Assembly: GCF_004119445.1 (NCBI RefSeq)
Contig: NZ_QICI01000105.1
Span: 1-58,776 of the forward strand
Length of the DNA stretch: 58,776 nucleotides
Direction: 5' to 3'
From: Chryseobacterium sp. CH21
Lineage (GTDB): Bacteria > Bacteroidota > Bacteroidia > Flavobacteriales > Weeksellaceae
A program made the translations under genes and the position numbers. The notes beneath the pieces were generated by a model, which worked only from the letters and a program-made list of their open reading frames with translations, made no database searches and was not told where the DNA came from. This document shows, piece by piece, positions 7,992 to 16,443 of this stretch (positions are counted from its first letter, which is position 1; each line of letters begins with the position of its first letter).

Positions 7992-9020
7992 TTATAGATT
8001 CATAAACAATTTCGGATTAACCGGAGTATTGTTTTTGTGTACTTCATAGTGAAGATGAGGTCCTGTAGAACGTCCGGAATTTCCGGATTTAGCAATTAAC
8101 TGACCTACTTTTACTTTTTCATTTACTTTAGCAACAAGCTGAGATAAGTGTCCGTATAGTGTAGCCAGCCCGTTTCCGTGAGAAACAATTACACAGTTTC
8201 CATAGCCGCCTTTCTGCCCGGAGAAAATAATAGTTCCCGCAGCAGCAGCTCTTACATCAGAGCCATAAGCAACAGCAATGTCTAACCCCTTATGAAACTG
8301 CATCTGATCAGCTTCAGCAGGGGGATTGTTTTTTTCAGCAACAGCGGTTTTGGTTACAGTAGTTCCTACAACGGTTTTTGTAGCAGCAGGAGCTGTCGCA
8401 GCAGCCACAGGAGCTGCTTTTGGAGTAACCATTACTTTTACTTCTCTTTTATTTCCATAGCTGTCGGTAAGTTCTATGATTTTTTCTACAGGTTCCGCTT
8501 TCACTTCAGGTTTTGCAGCGACAGCAACAGCTGGTTTGGATTCTGCAGCAGCACTTGTTTTTACCGAAGCATAAACGGTTTTGAAAGGGATTGGATTTTT
8601 TCTTATTCCGAAATTAGAGGAAATATATCCGTCAGTAGGCATTCCTAATGGAACTTGCATCAGTTTTTTCTGAAGATCCATAAGATATTGGCTGTATCGG
8701 TTAGCCTGCTTGGAAAGATAAATAGAATTTGAAATACTGTCCTGATCCAGCATCATTAGTTTTTCATTAGAAATGTCCTTAGACTTCAGGAAGGAGTTGA
8801 GTTGGCCAACGGTCTGATCTACAAGAGTAAGATCAGTTTTCATTTTTAAATAATCTACACTGTCTTTTTCAGTGTTTATTTTTACAAGGTTTACTTCGTA
8901 GGTTTTGTCATCTCTTTCGGAAAAGAGCTTGGCTATAAATACACCTTGTGCAAAAACTACTAGTAAAAGTCCTCCCAGAAGGATATTTACGTTCTTCTTG
9001 CTGTTTAGAAATTTTTTCAT
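7992..9020 (-). CDS. M23 family metallopeptidase (LytM type)
   Basis: The 342-aa protein has one N-terminal membrane anchor (residues about 11-31, ILLGGLLLVVFAQGVFIA). A coiled-coil-like region (about 35-125), an Ala/Pro/Lys-rich linker (about 155-235) and a C-terminal LytM domain follow. Zinc ligands are visible as H243/D247 (HKGLD), H291 (YGHL) and H322/H324 (HLH). It should act in the periplasm, either cutting peptidoglycan cross-bridges or, like EnvC-type proteins, helping division or envelope growth. With all ligands present, an active enzyme is expected. The gene is monocistronic and convergent with the OYE gene. Confidence 0.9.
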   Translation of the reverse strand: MKKFLNSKKNVNILLGGLLLVVFAQGVFIAKLFSERDDKTYEVNLVKINTEKDSVDYLKMKTDLTLVDQTVGQLNSFLKSKDISNEKLMMLDQDSISNSIYLSKQANRYSQYLMDLQKKLMQVPLGMPTDGYISSNFGIRKNPIPFKTVYASVKTSAAAESKPAVAVAAKPEVKAEPVEKIIELTDSYGNKREVKVMVTPKAAPVAAATAPAATKTVVGTTVTKTAVAEKNNPPAEADQMQFHKGLDIAVAYGSDVRAAAAGTIIFSGQKGGYGNCVIVSHGNGLATLYGHLSQLVAKVNEKVKVGQLIAKSGNSGRSTGPHLHYEVHKNNTPVNPKLFMNL

Positions 9021-9219
9021 ATTTCTTCTCTTAGTAAGTTAAAACGGTTTTGAAGATGCAAATTTAATTAAAAATAAGTTTTGAGAGTTATTTTTAACTA
9101 AAATTCAGTTTTTTCTGTATTTAACGGTTAATTAGCTATTTAATTGTGTTGGAATGTTAATTTTTTCAGAAAATGGCTTTTATCATAGTTTCAAAGCCTG
9201 CGTTACGTCTTTGTTTTAA

Positions 9220-9227
9220 TATCTTTG
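9220..9227 (+). promoter_or_regulatory. Promoter -7 box of gpsA
   Basis: TATCTTTG is a perfect match 17 nt before the ATG at 9245, so the upstream in-frame start at 9173 is unlikely. Confidence 0.7.
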
Positions 9228-9244
9228 CAGTTCACATTCCAATT

Positions 9245-10285
9245 ATGGCTAAAAAGAAAATTATTTCAGAATCTTCGAATCCAAAAAAGAATAAAAAGGA
9301 TATTTCTGTAGGAGTTGTAGGAAGCGGAAGTTTTGCAACCGCGATCGTAAAAATGCTTGTTGAAAACTGCAAAGTAGTACACTGGTGTGTAAGAAGTGAA
9401 TTTGTAAAAGGAGCCATTGAGCTGCGTGGGCATAACCCCACTTATCTTACAGCCGCTCACTTTAATCTGAAAAGCTTAAAACTGACAACAGATATCAATG
9501 AATTGGTCTCTGCCTGTGATGTTGTTGTACTGGCAACTCCGTCCATCTACCTTTCTGATACATTAGACAAGATGACCTGTGACTATTCAGATAAGATCTT
9601 TATTTCTGCGATTAAAGGGATTATTCCTAAAGTAAATGATGTGGTAGCCCATTATCTGCGTGATGAATTTAAAATCGGTTTTAGAAATCAGGCTGTTATT
9701 GCAGGACCTTGCCATGCAGAAGAAGTAGCGATGGAAAGACTTTCTTACCTTACCATTGCTACTGTAGAAGATGAAACCGCTGAAAAACTTGAAGGTATTT
9801 TCAGTTCAGATTTTATCAAAGTACAAACAAGTAAAGATATTTTAGGAAATGAATACAGTGCAATCCTTAAAAATATTTTTGCCATCGGAGCAGGAATCGC
9901 AAGCGGATTAGGGTATGGAGATAACTTTACAGCCGTCTTTGTATCTAATGCGATCCGTGAAATGGAAACTTTCCTGGAAGCCATCTATGAAGCCCCAAGA
10001 GATGTGAATGAAAGTGCTTACCTGGGAGATCTTTTGGTAACAGCATATTCACTTTTCTCAAGAAACAGAAACCTTGGAAATCTTATCGGAAAAGGATATA
10101 CAGTGAAATCTGCAATCCAGTCTATGAATATGGTGGCTGAAGGATATTATGCAGCAGATTCTATTTATAAAACAGCAAAGCAGAAAAATCTTAAACTGCC
10201 GATTATTGATACCGTATATACCATTCTTTATGAAGGTAAAAATGCTGAAAAACAGTTTAAAAAACTGACTGCAAAATTGAACTAA
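9245..10285 (+). CDS. gpsA: NAD(P)-dependent glycerol-3-phosphate dehydrogenase
   Basis: A 346-aa protein beginning MAKKKIISES. It carries the Rossmann motif GVVGSGSFATA at about residues 23-33, then VVLATPSIYL, ISAIKGIIP, AVIAGPCHAEEVAM and the catalytic-domain block ILGNEYSAILKNIFAIGAGIASGLGYGDN with the substrate Lys. It reduces dihydroxyacetone phosphate to sn-glycerol 3-phosphate for phospholipid synthesis. The lysine-rich 18-residue N-terminal tail precedes the usual start of the family. The start is set by the promoter box at 9220. Two hairpins follow the stop. Confidence 0.93.
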   Translation: MAKKKIISESSNPKKNKKDISVGVVGSGSFATAIVKMLVENCKVVHWCVRSEFVKGAIELRGHNPTYLTAAHFNLKSLKLTTDINELVSACDVVVLATPSIYLSDTLDKMTCDYSDKIFISAIKGIIPKVNDVVAHYLRDEFKIGFRNQAVIAGPCHAEEVAMERLSYLTIATVEDETAEKLEGIFSSDFIKVQTSKDILGNEYSAILKNIFAIGAGIASGLGYGDNFTAVFVSNAIREMETFLEAIYEAPRDVNESAYLGDLLVTAYSLFSRNRNLGNLIGKGYTVKSAIQSMNMVAEGYYAADSIYKTAKQKNLKLPIIDTVYTILYEGKNAEKQFKKLTAKLN

Positions 10286-10288
10286 AAA

Positions 10289-10320
10289 AAACAGAACCTT
10301 AAAATTAAGGCTCTGTTTTA
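10289..10320 (+). terminator. Terminator of gpsA
   Basis: A 14-bp stem with one mismatch (10289-10302 / 10305-10318) is followed by T residues. Confidence 0.65.
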
Positions 10321-10333
10321 AATATAAATAATG

Positions 10334-10366
10334 AAGCTTAAGCATTACAAATGCTTAAGCTTTTTT
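10334..10366. terminator. Strong hairpin between convergent genes
   Basis: A perfect 12-bp stem aagcttaagcat / atgcttaagctt (10334-10345 / 10351-10362) has a 5-nt loop and a T tail on the plus strand. It lies right at the stop of the leftward surface-protein gene. Confidence 0.75.
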
Positions 10367-11135
10367 ATTGACCCATCTTAGTAATAACAAGTGATAACGA
10401 TGATCTGACATTAAGTGTACTGGCTGTAAAACCGTTTCCTGTATCAAATTCAAACTTCTGGCGAATAGTGGTAGGAGAAGCTAGTGTTAAAAAATAACTT
10501 CCCTGGTAAAATGTAAAAGAACTGGATAGTTCACACATTCTGTTAACCTCCGTAATAGTTGCACTCGTAGAAGCATTAATCAGATAAGATCTTGTGCAGG
10601 TGAAATTCTGGCCAAGATACTGTGTATTGGCTGTACCGTTATTGTTATTGGCGTTACTTGCATCCACCCCATAACGAATAATATATGTTCCGGCAGGTAG
10701 TGTAATGGTTGAATTATCTGCACCCAATGATGCTCCAGTAATTTTATTGGATGTTACTGTAAAAGTATTCAGGGTATTATTGGTACTTCCGGTTGGAATT
10801 AAGGTTCCTGAACCTATAAGCAGAGACATGATCTGAGGTTCACTTCCGGAAATAAGAGTACGCTGCCACTGATTTCTTACCCAGACATAATATCCTTTCG
10901 GGAAAGTAGAAGCCCCTCCGCTATTGTAGATAATGAGTCCATCTGCAGGGTTGGAAATAGGAGTTGAAGTGCTGTTAAGCACAACAAGATCATATTGTGG
11001 AAAAAGAACCCCTTTGTTTGACGAATTGATGTCCAGGACACTGCTTGCATTAGGAGTGTTCGTATTGATACCGACTTGTGCTTTTATGTAAGCGCTGAAA
11101 AGTACCATACAGACAATATAAATATATGTTTTCAT
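10365..11135 (-). CDS. Secreted surface protein, VGINT-LDI family (third of a tandem)
   Basis: 256 aa with a signal peptide (MKTYIYIVCMVLFSAYIKA) directly followed by QVGINTNTPNASSVLDI, NKGVLFPQYDLVVLNST and NPADGLIIYNSGG, then YYVWVRNQWQRTL. This N-terminal module is common in Bacteroidota surface proteins. The C-terminal 140 residues contain ITLPAGTYIIRYGVDASN and other beta-rich segments that could be a C1q/TNF-like jelly roll; this is a guess from pattern. No T9SS sorting domain is seen at the end. It lies 10 nt after its paralogue at 11146 in one transcription direction, so the three form an operon. Confidence 0.75.
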   Translation of the reverse strand: MKTYIYIVCMVLFSAYIKAQVGINTNTPNASSVLDINSSNKGVLFPQYDLVVLNSTSTPISNPADGLIIYNSGGASTFPKGYYVWVRNQWQRTLISGSEPQIMSLLIGSGTLIPTGSTNNTLNTFTVTSNKITGASLGADNSTITLPAGTYIIRYGVDASNANNNNGTANTQYLGQNFTCTRSYLINASTSATITEVNRMCELSSSFTFYQGSYFLTLASPTTIRQKFEFDTGNGFTASTLNVRSSLSLVITKMGQ

Positions 11136-11145
11136 TGTGTTTTAA

Positions 11146-11967
11146 TTATTGGTTAAGGGCTGATCTTTGAATATCAACTTTCGCATTGGTAATGATGATC
11201 TCTCCATTATTAGGAGCAGTTCCTCCAGCTCCGTTCTGATAAGTTCCTCCTGTATCATGAGCAATTGCAGGTAATAAAAGAATAGGAGAAGCTGAAGTAG
11301 TCACAAACGAGAAACTCATATTCAACGTGTGGGTTTTGTTGCTGGTAATAGATTGAGCATTGATACTGATGGTCTTACCATACTGAGTTCCGCTCACAGG
11401 ATCTATCAGCTTTACAAGATACTGATGAAGATGAACCTGAGTTCCCCCTATTCCGGCTGTAGCACTTTCAAGCGCTGTTCTGATATTCAGACATACGTTG
11501 ATCAGATAACCGCTGTTTCCGGGAAGAGTAATTACACCATTAGAAGTATTGTATAAAGCTCCAATATCATTTGATAACACAGTAAAAGCAGCATCGTTGA
11601 AATTTTTATAAGTACCGTTTGCCAAACCACCTAATACTGTATAATCAGTTGTACGCTGCAGCATCATGTAACTTACCAGGTTATAGGTATCAGACAGCAG
11701 GTTCCACATATTGTTTTTCCACATGTAAATACCAGGACTTATAGAATTTCCTTTGTTGTATACAATAAGCCCTTCTACCGGACTGTTTATCGGTGATGTA
11801 TTGCTCAGTACGTCTACAATATCTACTCTTGGAAGAAGAACTCCCTTATTGGTTGTAGAGGCCACATCCAAAACAGCAGAACTGTTAACAGTGGATTTCC
11901 CAATCGCAACCTGTGCATATATGGCCTGTGCTATGATCAATAATAGCAGGATATAACTTTTTTTCAT
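11146..11967 (-). CDS. Secreted surface protein, VGIxT-LDI family (second of a tandem)
   Basis: 273 aa with a signal peptide (MKKSYILLLLIIAQAIYA), then QVAIGKSTVNSSAVLDVAS, NKGVLLPRVDIVDVLSN, SPVEGLIVYNKGN and GIYMWKNNMWNLL. The rest is beta-rich with ITLPGNSGYLINVCLNI and a long HTLNMSFSFV region, parallel to the corresponding stretch of its two neighbours. The three paralogues share the order signal peptide, module, C-terminal sandwich. Function is unknown; surface coat, adhesin or filament-like roles are possible. The intergenic gaps (10 and 11 nt) indicate one operon. Confidence 0.75.
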   Translation of the reverse strand: MKKSYILLLLIIAQAIYAQVAIGKSTVNSSAVLDVASTTNKGVLLPRVDIVDVLSNTSPINSPVEGLIVYNKGNSISPGIYMWKNNMWNLLSDTYNLVSYMMLQRTTDYTVLGGLANGTYKNFNDAAFTVLSNDIGALYNTSNGVITLPGNSGYLINVCLNIRTALESATAGIGGTQVHLHQYLVKLIDPVSGTQYGKTISINAQSITSNKTHTLNMSFSFVTTSASPILLLPAIAHDTGGTYQNGAGGTAPNNGEIIITNAKVDIQRSALNQ

Positions 11968-11978
11968 ATTTATTGTTT

Positions 11979-13081
11979 TTAAAGCTGAGATATTTTAATA
12001 TAAGATCCATTGGCAATTACATTCACAAGATCGTAGAATGTACTGTTTTGCATTCTTCCCAGGCTCATTCTTAGACCCCCGATAATATTGGCATTGGCAT
12101 TAGCCGGTACATTATAATAGAAAGACCAGGTAGCCAGGTGGTTAGTGTTTACTTTTGAAACAATTGGTTCTTCTTTTCTGGAAACGGATACTGCTGTAAA
12201 AGTATTGGTGGTATTATTATAGGTATCTGGGAAGAAATCTATAAAATACCCCATTAGATAATAAGTGCTTCCGGAAAGTGGAGCAGTACCGTTTACTCCG
12301 GCTGGGCTTTCCTGAGGGGAGTTTAAATTCAGATTCACTTCCACCAGATAGTTTCCCTGTGGAAGAATGAGTGAATATCCTGAAGAAGTGTTCGGGAGAA
12401 CCTTAAATCCACTGATATTTGATACTCCGGATATAGCCGGATTATTTACTAAAAGTGGGGCACTGTCACCCGCTACAGCATTATCCAGCCCAGAGTATGA
12501 TCCCGTGAAATCAAGGTATGCTACTTTTGGCGTATTTTGAGCATCAATGGTACTCTGCCATGAATTGGTTGTACTGTTGAAAACATGCAGGGCTTTATTA
12601 TTGCTGTTTGTCCCTCCGTTAAATCCGATCAGTCCATTGGCAGGGGATGCTACCGGGGTAGTAGTGCTGCTCAGATTAGCAAGATTCAGGTTGGGGAATA
12701 ACATTCCTTTATTACCCCCTGAAATGGTTACCGTAGGAGCTGTTGTATAACCGCTTCCTCCGTTGTTGATCGTAATACCTGTAACTACTCCTCCGGAAAT
12801 AGTTGCTGTAGCACGGGCTTTTGAACCTCCGTTTACAACTGACCCTCCTCCATAAAAATTAACAGTAGGTGCTGTTGTATAGCCGCTGCCTCCGTTACTT
12901 ATGGAGATACCTGTAACTGCCCCCCTGAAATGGTAGCTGTAGCTATGGCAGGAGTTCCTTTGAAATTCTCAATGTGCAGAATAGCACTGGGATCTGGTGT
13001 GGACGTGTTGATCCCAACACTTCCACTTTGGGCAAATGCTGCTGTCGCAAACATTGTACCCAAAAAGGTAATAATTTTCAT
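11979..13081 (-). CDS. Secreted surface protein with GGSGYTTAPTV repeats (frame broken by one missing base)
   Basis: The leftward gene begins MKIITFLGTMFATAAFAQS (signal peptide), then SVGINTSTPDPSAILHIEN. The frame breaks at the C run 12920-12925 on the plus strand; one more base joins it to the rest. The restored middle has two copies of a motif, TATISGG..VTGI.I.NGGSGYTTAPTV, about 40 residues apart. The usual NKGMLFPNLNLANLSS, SPANGLIGFNGG and a beta-rich C-terminal half follow. Restored length is about 367 aa. It is the first gene of the three-gene operon and has a promoter box at 13144-13151. Function is unknown. Confidence 0.7.
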
Positions 13082-13593
13082 CTTTAGTATGTTTATGAAA
13101 TAATTTTAATTAAAAATTTGATATAATATCCATTAATTCAATTCAAAGGTACGTAAAAAAAACCATTGTTTTATGGTTTTCATATCGATTTATTTCTATT
13201 GTATTGGTTATTTTTCAATAAAAAGTGATATTATTTGTGTGTTTTGTAATTATTTGTCACTTGTGCTTGATAAAAAATAATTACGTAAAGGTTTATGATT
13301 GCGATGTTTGGAGCAGTGAACTTAAATAAACTTAATTTTTTACAGCATTTTAGTGGAAAAAGGTAGCTGTATTATTTACTCAATGGTGAATTAAAAAAAA
13401 TGAAAATTTAATTTAATTTTAATGTAAATTGTGATATTATCAATCATTTTAATGATTTTTTATTGAAATTTTCCATGGCTTTTTGTTGTGTACTCAAGAA
13501 GTATTTTTGAAACAAAAAATAACATGTTAAAATCGTTAAACGCACTCCGGTTTTTAAAACTTTTCCCGAAATTTGAAGTAAAATTTTAAAATT
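13082..13593. other. Long AT-rich intergenic region between divergent genes
   Basis: 512 bp without a credible frame. It contains the leftward promoter box at 13144-13151 and a small hairpin near 13157-13180 (aaaaccat / atggtttt). A GAAATTTG near-match at 13568-13575, 18 nt before mqo, may be its promoter. Nothing else is recognised. Confidence 0.5.
13144..13151 (-). promoter_or_regulatory. Promoter -7 box of the surface-protein operon
   Basis: On the minus strand TACCTTTG, a perfect TAnnTTTG, about 63 nt before the ATG at 13081. Confidence 0.6.
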
Positions 13594-15099
13594 ATGTCAC
13601 AATCGCTTACAAGCAGAACACCGAAACCTAAATACGACGTTGTACTGATAGGGGGCGGAATCATGAGCGCCACTTTAGCAACGCTGCTTCATGAATTTGA
13701 TCCAAATCTTGAAATCGCTATCTTCGAAAGACTCGGAAGGTTTGCCAAAGAAAGTACAGCAGCATGGAACAACGCCGGAACAGGGCATTCCGCTTTTTGT
13801 GAGCTAAATTATACCCCGGAAAAACCAGACGGATCTATTGATATTACTAAGGCAGAAAGTATTGCAGAACAGTTTGAAATTTCAAAACAATTCTGGTCTT
13901 ATCTGATTACCAAAGGATATATTCATGAACCCAAAGAATTTATCAATGCCTGTGCACATATGAGCCTGGTATTCGGAGAAAAAGATGCTGAATATCTTAG
14001 GAAACGTCATGATAAAATGGCAGAATCTGTTCTTTTTTCAGGAATGGAATTTTCTACAGACCACGAAAAACTGAAAGAATGGATTCCGTTGGTGATGAGC
14101 AAAAGAAATCAATCCGAAGTAATGGCAGCCACAAAGATGGATATGGGAACGGATGTGAATTTCGGAACACTGACAAGAAAAATGGGAAGACATCTTCTGG
14201 AAGATTCCAATGTTGAGGTTTTCTTATACCATGAAGTGAAAGATATCAGCCCGAGAGAAAGTGGAAAATGGGAAATGAAGGTAAAAGACCGAATTCACAG
14301 CCACAAACAGGAAGTAGTAGCTGACTTCGTATTCATCGGTGCCGGAGGATATGCGCTTCCGTTACTGGACAGTTCAGATATTAAAGAGAGTGAAGGATAT
14401 GGAGGTTTTCCGGTTTCAGGACAGTGGCTGGTAAGCCATAATCAGGAACTGGTGGAAAAACACCATGCTAAAGTTTATACTCAAGCTACAGTAGACGCTC
14501 CGCCAATGTCTGTTCCGCACCTTGACCTTAGAATCATTGATGGGAAAAAAGCACTTCTTTTCGGACCTTTTGCAGGATTCTCTACCAAATTTCTGAGGGA
14601 AGGAAGCTATCTTGATCTTCCGGAAAGTGTAAACACGAAAAACCTAAAATCACTCTTCGGAGCATGGTGGCATAATATCCCATTGACGAAGTATCTGATT
14701 CAGCAGGTTGCCATGACAAAATCTCAAAGAATGCAGCATTTGAGAGAATTTATCAAAGATGCAAAAGAAGAAGACTGGGAATTGAAAGTAGCCGGACAGA
14801 GAGTTCAGATCATCAAAAAAGATGAAAAAGAAGGAGGTAAACTGGAATTCGGGACCGAAGTGGTGGTGAACAAGACAGGAACAATTGCCTCTCTGTTAGG
14901 AGCTTCACCAGGTGCTTCTACAGCAGTATATGCCATGTTGAATGTGTTGGAAAAATGCTTCCCTGAAAAACTGCATGGAGAATGGAAAGGAAAACTGCTT
15001 GAAATGGTTCCTTCCTATGGTCAAAAATTGGCTGAAAATCCGGAATTGACCCATCAGGTAAGGAATTACACAAAAGAGAAATTAGAATTAGAATATTAA
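13594..15099 (+). CDS. mqo: Malate:quinone oxidoreductase
   Basis: 501 aa. The N-terminal FAD motif VVLIGGGIMSATLA begins near residue 16, followed by IFERLGRFAKESTAAWNNAGTGHSAFCELNYTP, characteristic of Mqo. Later blocks include KMDMGTDVNFGTLTRKMG, FIGAGGYALPLLDSS, PVSGQWLVS and LGASPGASTAVYAMLNVLE. This peripheral membrane flavoenzyme oxidises malate to oxaloacetate and passes electrons to quinone, serving the TCA cycle. Length equals the family norm. It is followed by a long perfect hairpin (15106-15148). Confidence 0.95.
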   Translation: MSQSLTSRTPKPKYDVVLIGGGIMSATLATLLHEFDPNLEIAIFERLGRFAKESTAAWNNAGTGHSAFCELNYTPEKPDGSIDITKAESIAEQFEISKQFWSYLITKGYIHEPKEFINACAHMSLVFGEKDAEYLRKRHDKMAESVLFSGMEFSTDHEKLKEWIPLVMSKRNQSEVMAATKMDMGTDVNFGTLTRKMGRHLLEDSNVEVFLYHEVKDISPRESGKWEMKVKDRIHSHKQEVVADFVFIGAGGYALPLLDSSDIKESEGYGGFPVSGQWLVSHNQELVEKHHAKVYTQATVDAPPMSVPHLDLRIIDGKKALLFGPFAGFSTKFLREGSYLDLPESVNTKNLKSLFGAWWHNIPLTKYLIQQVAMTKSQRMQHLREFIKDAKEEDWELKVAGQRVQIIKKDEKEGGKLEFGTEVVVNKTGTIASLLGASPGASTAVYAMLNVLEKCFPEKLHGEWKGKLLEMVPSYGQKLAENPELTHQVRNYTKEKLELEY

Positions 15100-15105
15100 C
15101 ATTAA

Positions 15106-15148
15106 TAATGAGCAATGAGTGATAGTAACTATTACTCATTGCTCATTA
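15106..15148. repeat. 43-nt palindromic hairpin element
   Basis: A nearly perfect stem of 20 bp with a 3-nt loop: outer arms taatgagcaatgagt / actcattgctcatta and inner arms gatag / ctatt. No T run follows directly, so it looks more like a REP-type intergenic palindrome than a plain terminator. A related string (attgctcatt...attactcat) lies at about 20204-20226. Confidence 0.7.
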
Positions 15149-15166
15149 CTTATTACTCATAAAAAG

Positions 15167-15568
15167 GTGGAAGAAGTAATTGTAAAACCAGTTATTGCAA
15201 AAGAAATCCTGGAATCTCTTCAGGCCAAAACAGAAGAAGAGAAACAGGTTATTGTACACTGTTGTTTTCCGGCATCACCGTTTTTAGGAAACCTGATCAG
15301 GATCTGGCATTCGACTTATCTTTTTGACAACCAGTCAGAACATAGAAGCAAAATGATTCATGTGGAAAATATTTCAATTTCTCCATATTGGACACCGGTT
15401 CCCTTTATGAAAGACTTTTGGTTTACCCTGATATTTTCCGGTCTTCCGAAAGATTGTAAAAGTTTTGATCTGAAGGAAGTTATTCCCGAAGAAGGCGGTT
15501 TTTTTGTAGAATCAATCAAGAGAAATTCCTCTGATGTGTATCGTGTGAAAATATCAGAATCCTATTAA
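15167..15568 (+). CDS. Conserved-looking protein of unknown function
   Basis: About 133 aa from a GTG at 15167 (VEEVIVKPVIAKEILESL). The frame is open upstream to a GTG at 15119, but that part lies inside the palindrome, so I prefer the later start; neither has a clear ribosome site. The protein is soluble and rich in aromatics, with VIVHCCFPASPFLGNLIRIW, NISISPYWTPVPFMKDFWFTL and EEGGFFVESI. I do not recognise the family. Its stop is 6 nt before the aminoglycoside nucleotidyltransferase gene, so the two should be co-transcribed. Confidence 0.6.
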   Translation: MEEVIVKPVIAKEILESLQAKTEEEKQVIVHCCFPASPFLGNLIRIWHSTYLFDNQSEHRSKMIHVENISISPYWTPVPFMKDFWFTLIFSGLPKDCKSFDLKEVIPEEGGFFVESIKRNSSDVYRVKISESY

Positions 15569-15574
15569 TGTAAT

Positions 15575-16441
15575 ATGAAAGTAAGGGAAGAAAAATTAGA
15601 ACAGATTATTCATTGGGCTGAAAACAACCCAGATATTCGTGCGATTCTCCTGACCAGTTCACTGGTAAACCCTTACGCTCCTGTAGATGATTTCAGTGAC
15701 CTAGATGTAGAACTTGTCTTTGAAAACAGAGCATCTTATGAATCCGGAAATGAATGGATCAGGCTTTTTGGCGATCCCATTTCTATGATTGAAGAAGATG
15801 ATCGTGTTTTTGAAGGAAGGCATGCCATGAAAATGGTGCTGTATAAAGATCATGTAAAAGTTGACTTTAAGCTTTATCAGGTATCAGAATTTATTGAAGA
15901 AATCAAAGAAGAAAACCTTTCCGAAGATTGGGATGTAGGATATAAAGTTTTAATAGATAAAGATAAGCTGACTGAAAATCTGAAGCCATCAACATATCAG
16001 TCCATTATGATTCAGAAGCCATCTGAAAAAGAGTTTCAACAGCTGATGAATGACTTCTGGTGGGATACAACCTATGTTGCAAAGTGCCTGAAGCGCGGAG
16101 ATATTTTTTATGCTAAATTCATGTCTGAAAATATACTGCGAACAGATTATCTTGTCCCTTTGATTGAATGGTATATTGCCGGAAATCATGACTGGAATAA
16201 TCTCACAACTAATAAACACGGAAGACTTTTCAAGAAATATTTATCCCAGGATCTATGGAATAAAGTGGAAGCTACTTTTTCAGGAAGTGATATTGCAGAA
16301 AACTGGAATGCATTGTTTGCCTATGCAGATCTAGTACATGAGTTGGGAATTTCTCTGGCAGAAAAGCTTCATTTTACCTATCCGGCAAAGCTGGAGGATG
16401 ATATCAGAAACTATCTTAAGGAGGTACAGACAATGCCTTAA
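15575..16441 (+). CDS. Aminoglycoside 6-adenylyltransferase, ANT(6) / AadS-like
   Basis: 288 aa, equal to ANT(6) enzymes. The nucleotidyltransferase core is TSSLVNPYAPVDDFSDLDVE, with Asp39, Asp42, Asp44 and Glu46; two acidic residues of the DxD pattern should hold Mg2+. It continues with WIRLFGDP, FEGRHAMKMVLYKDHVKVDFKLY and the helical C-terminal half (FWWDTTYVAKCLKRGDIFYAKF, ENILRTDYLVPLIEWYI). The family adenylates streptomycin on the 6-OH. There are no mobile-element signs nearby and base use matches the neighbours, so it looks like a resident chromosomal gene. Resistance in this host is inferred. It converges on the GMC gene with only 2 nt between stops. Confidence 0.88.
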   Translation: MKVREEKLEQIIHWAENNPDIRAILLTSSLVNPYAPVDDFSDLDVELVFENRASYESGNEWIRLFGDPISMIEEDDRVFEGRHAMKMVLYKDHVKVDFKLYQVSEFIEEIKEENLSEDWDVGYKVLIDKDKLTENLKPSTYQSIMIQKPSEKEFQQLMNDFWWDTTYVAKCLKRGDIFYAKFMSENILRTDYLVPLIEWYIAGNHDWNNLTTNKHGRLFKKYLSQDLWNKVEATFSGSDIAENWNALFAYADLVHELGISLAEKLHFTYPAKLEDDIRNYLKEVQTMP

Positions 16442-16443
16442 TT

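Noticed and set aside
12728..12944. Two similar DNA stretches that could be taken for a CRISPR array
   Set aside because: They encode protein repeats (GGSGYTTAPTV) in one frame and there are only two copies without spacers of equal size.
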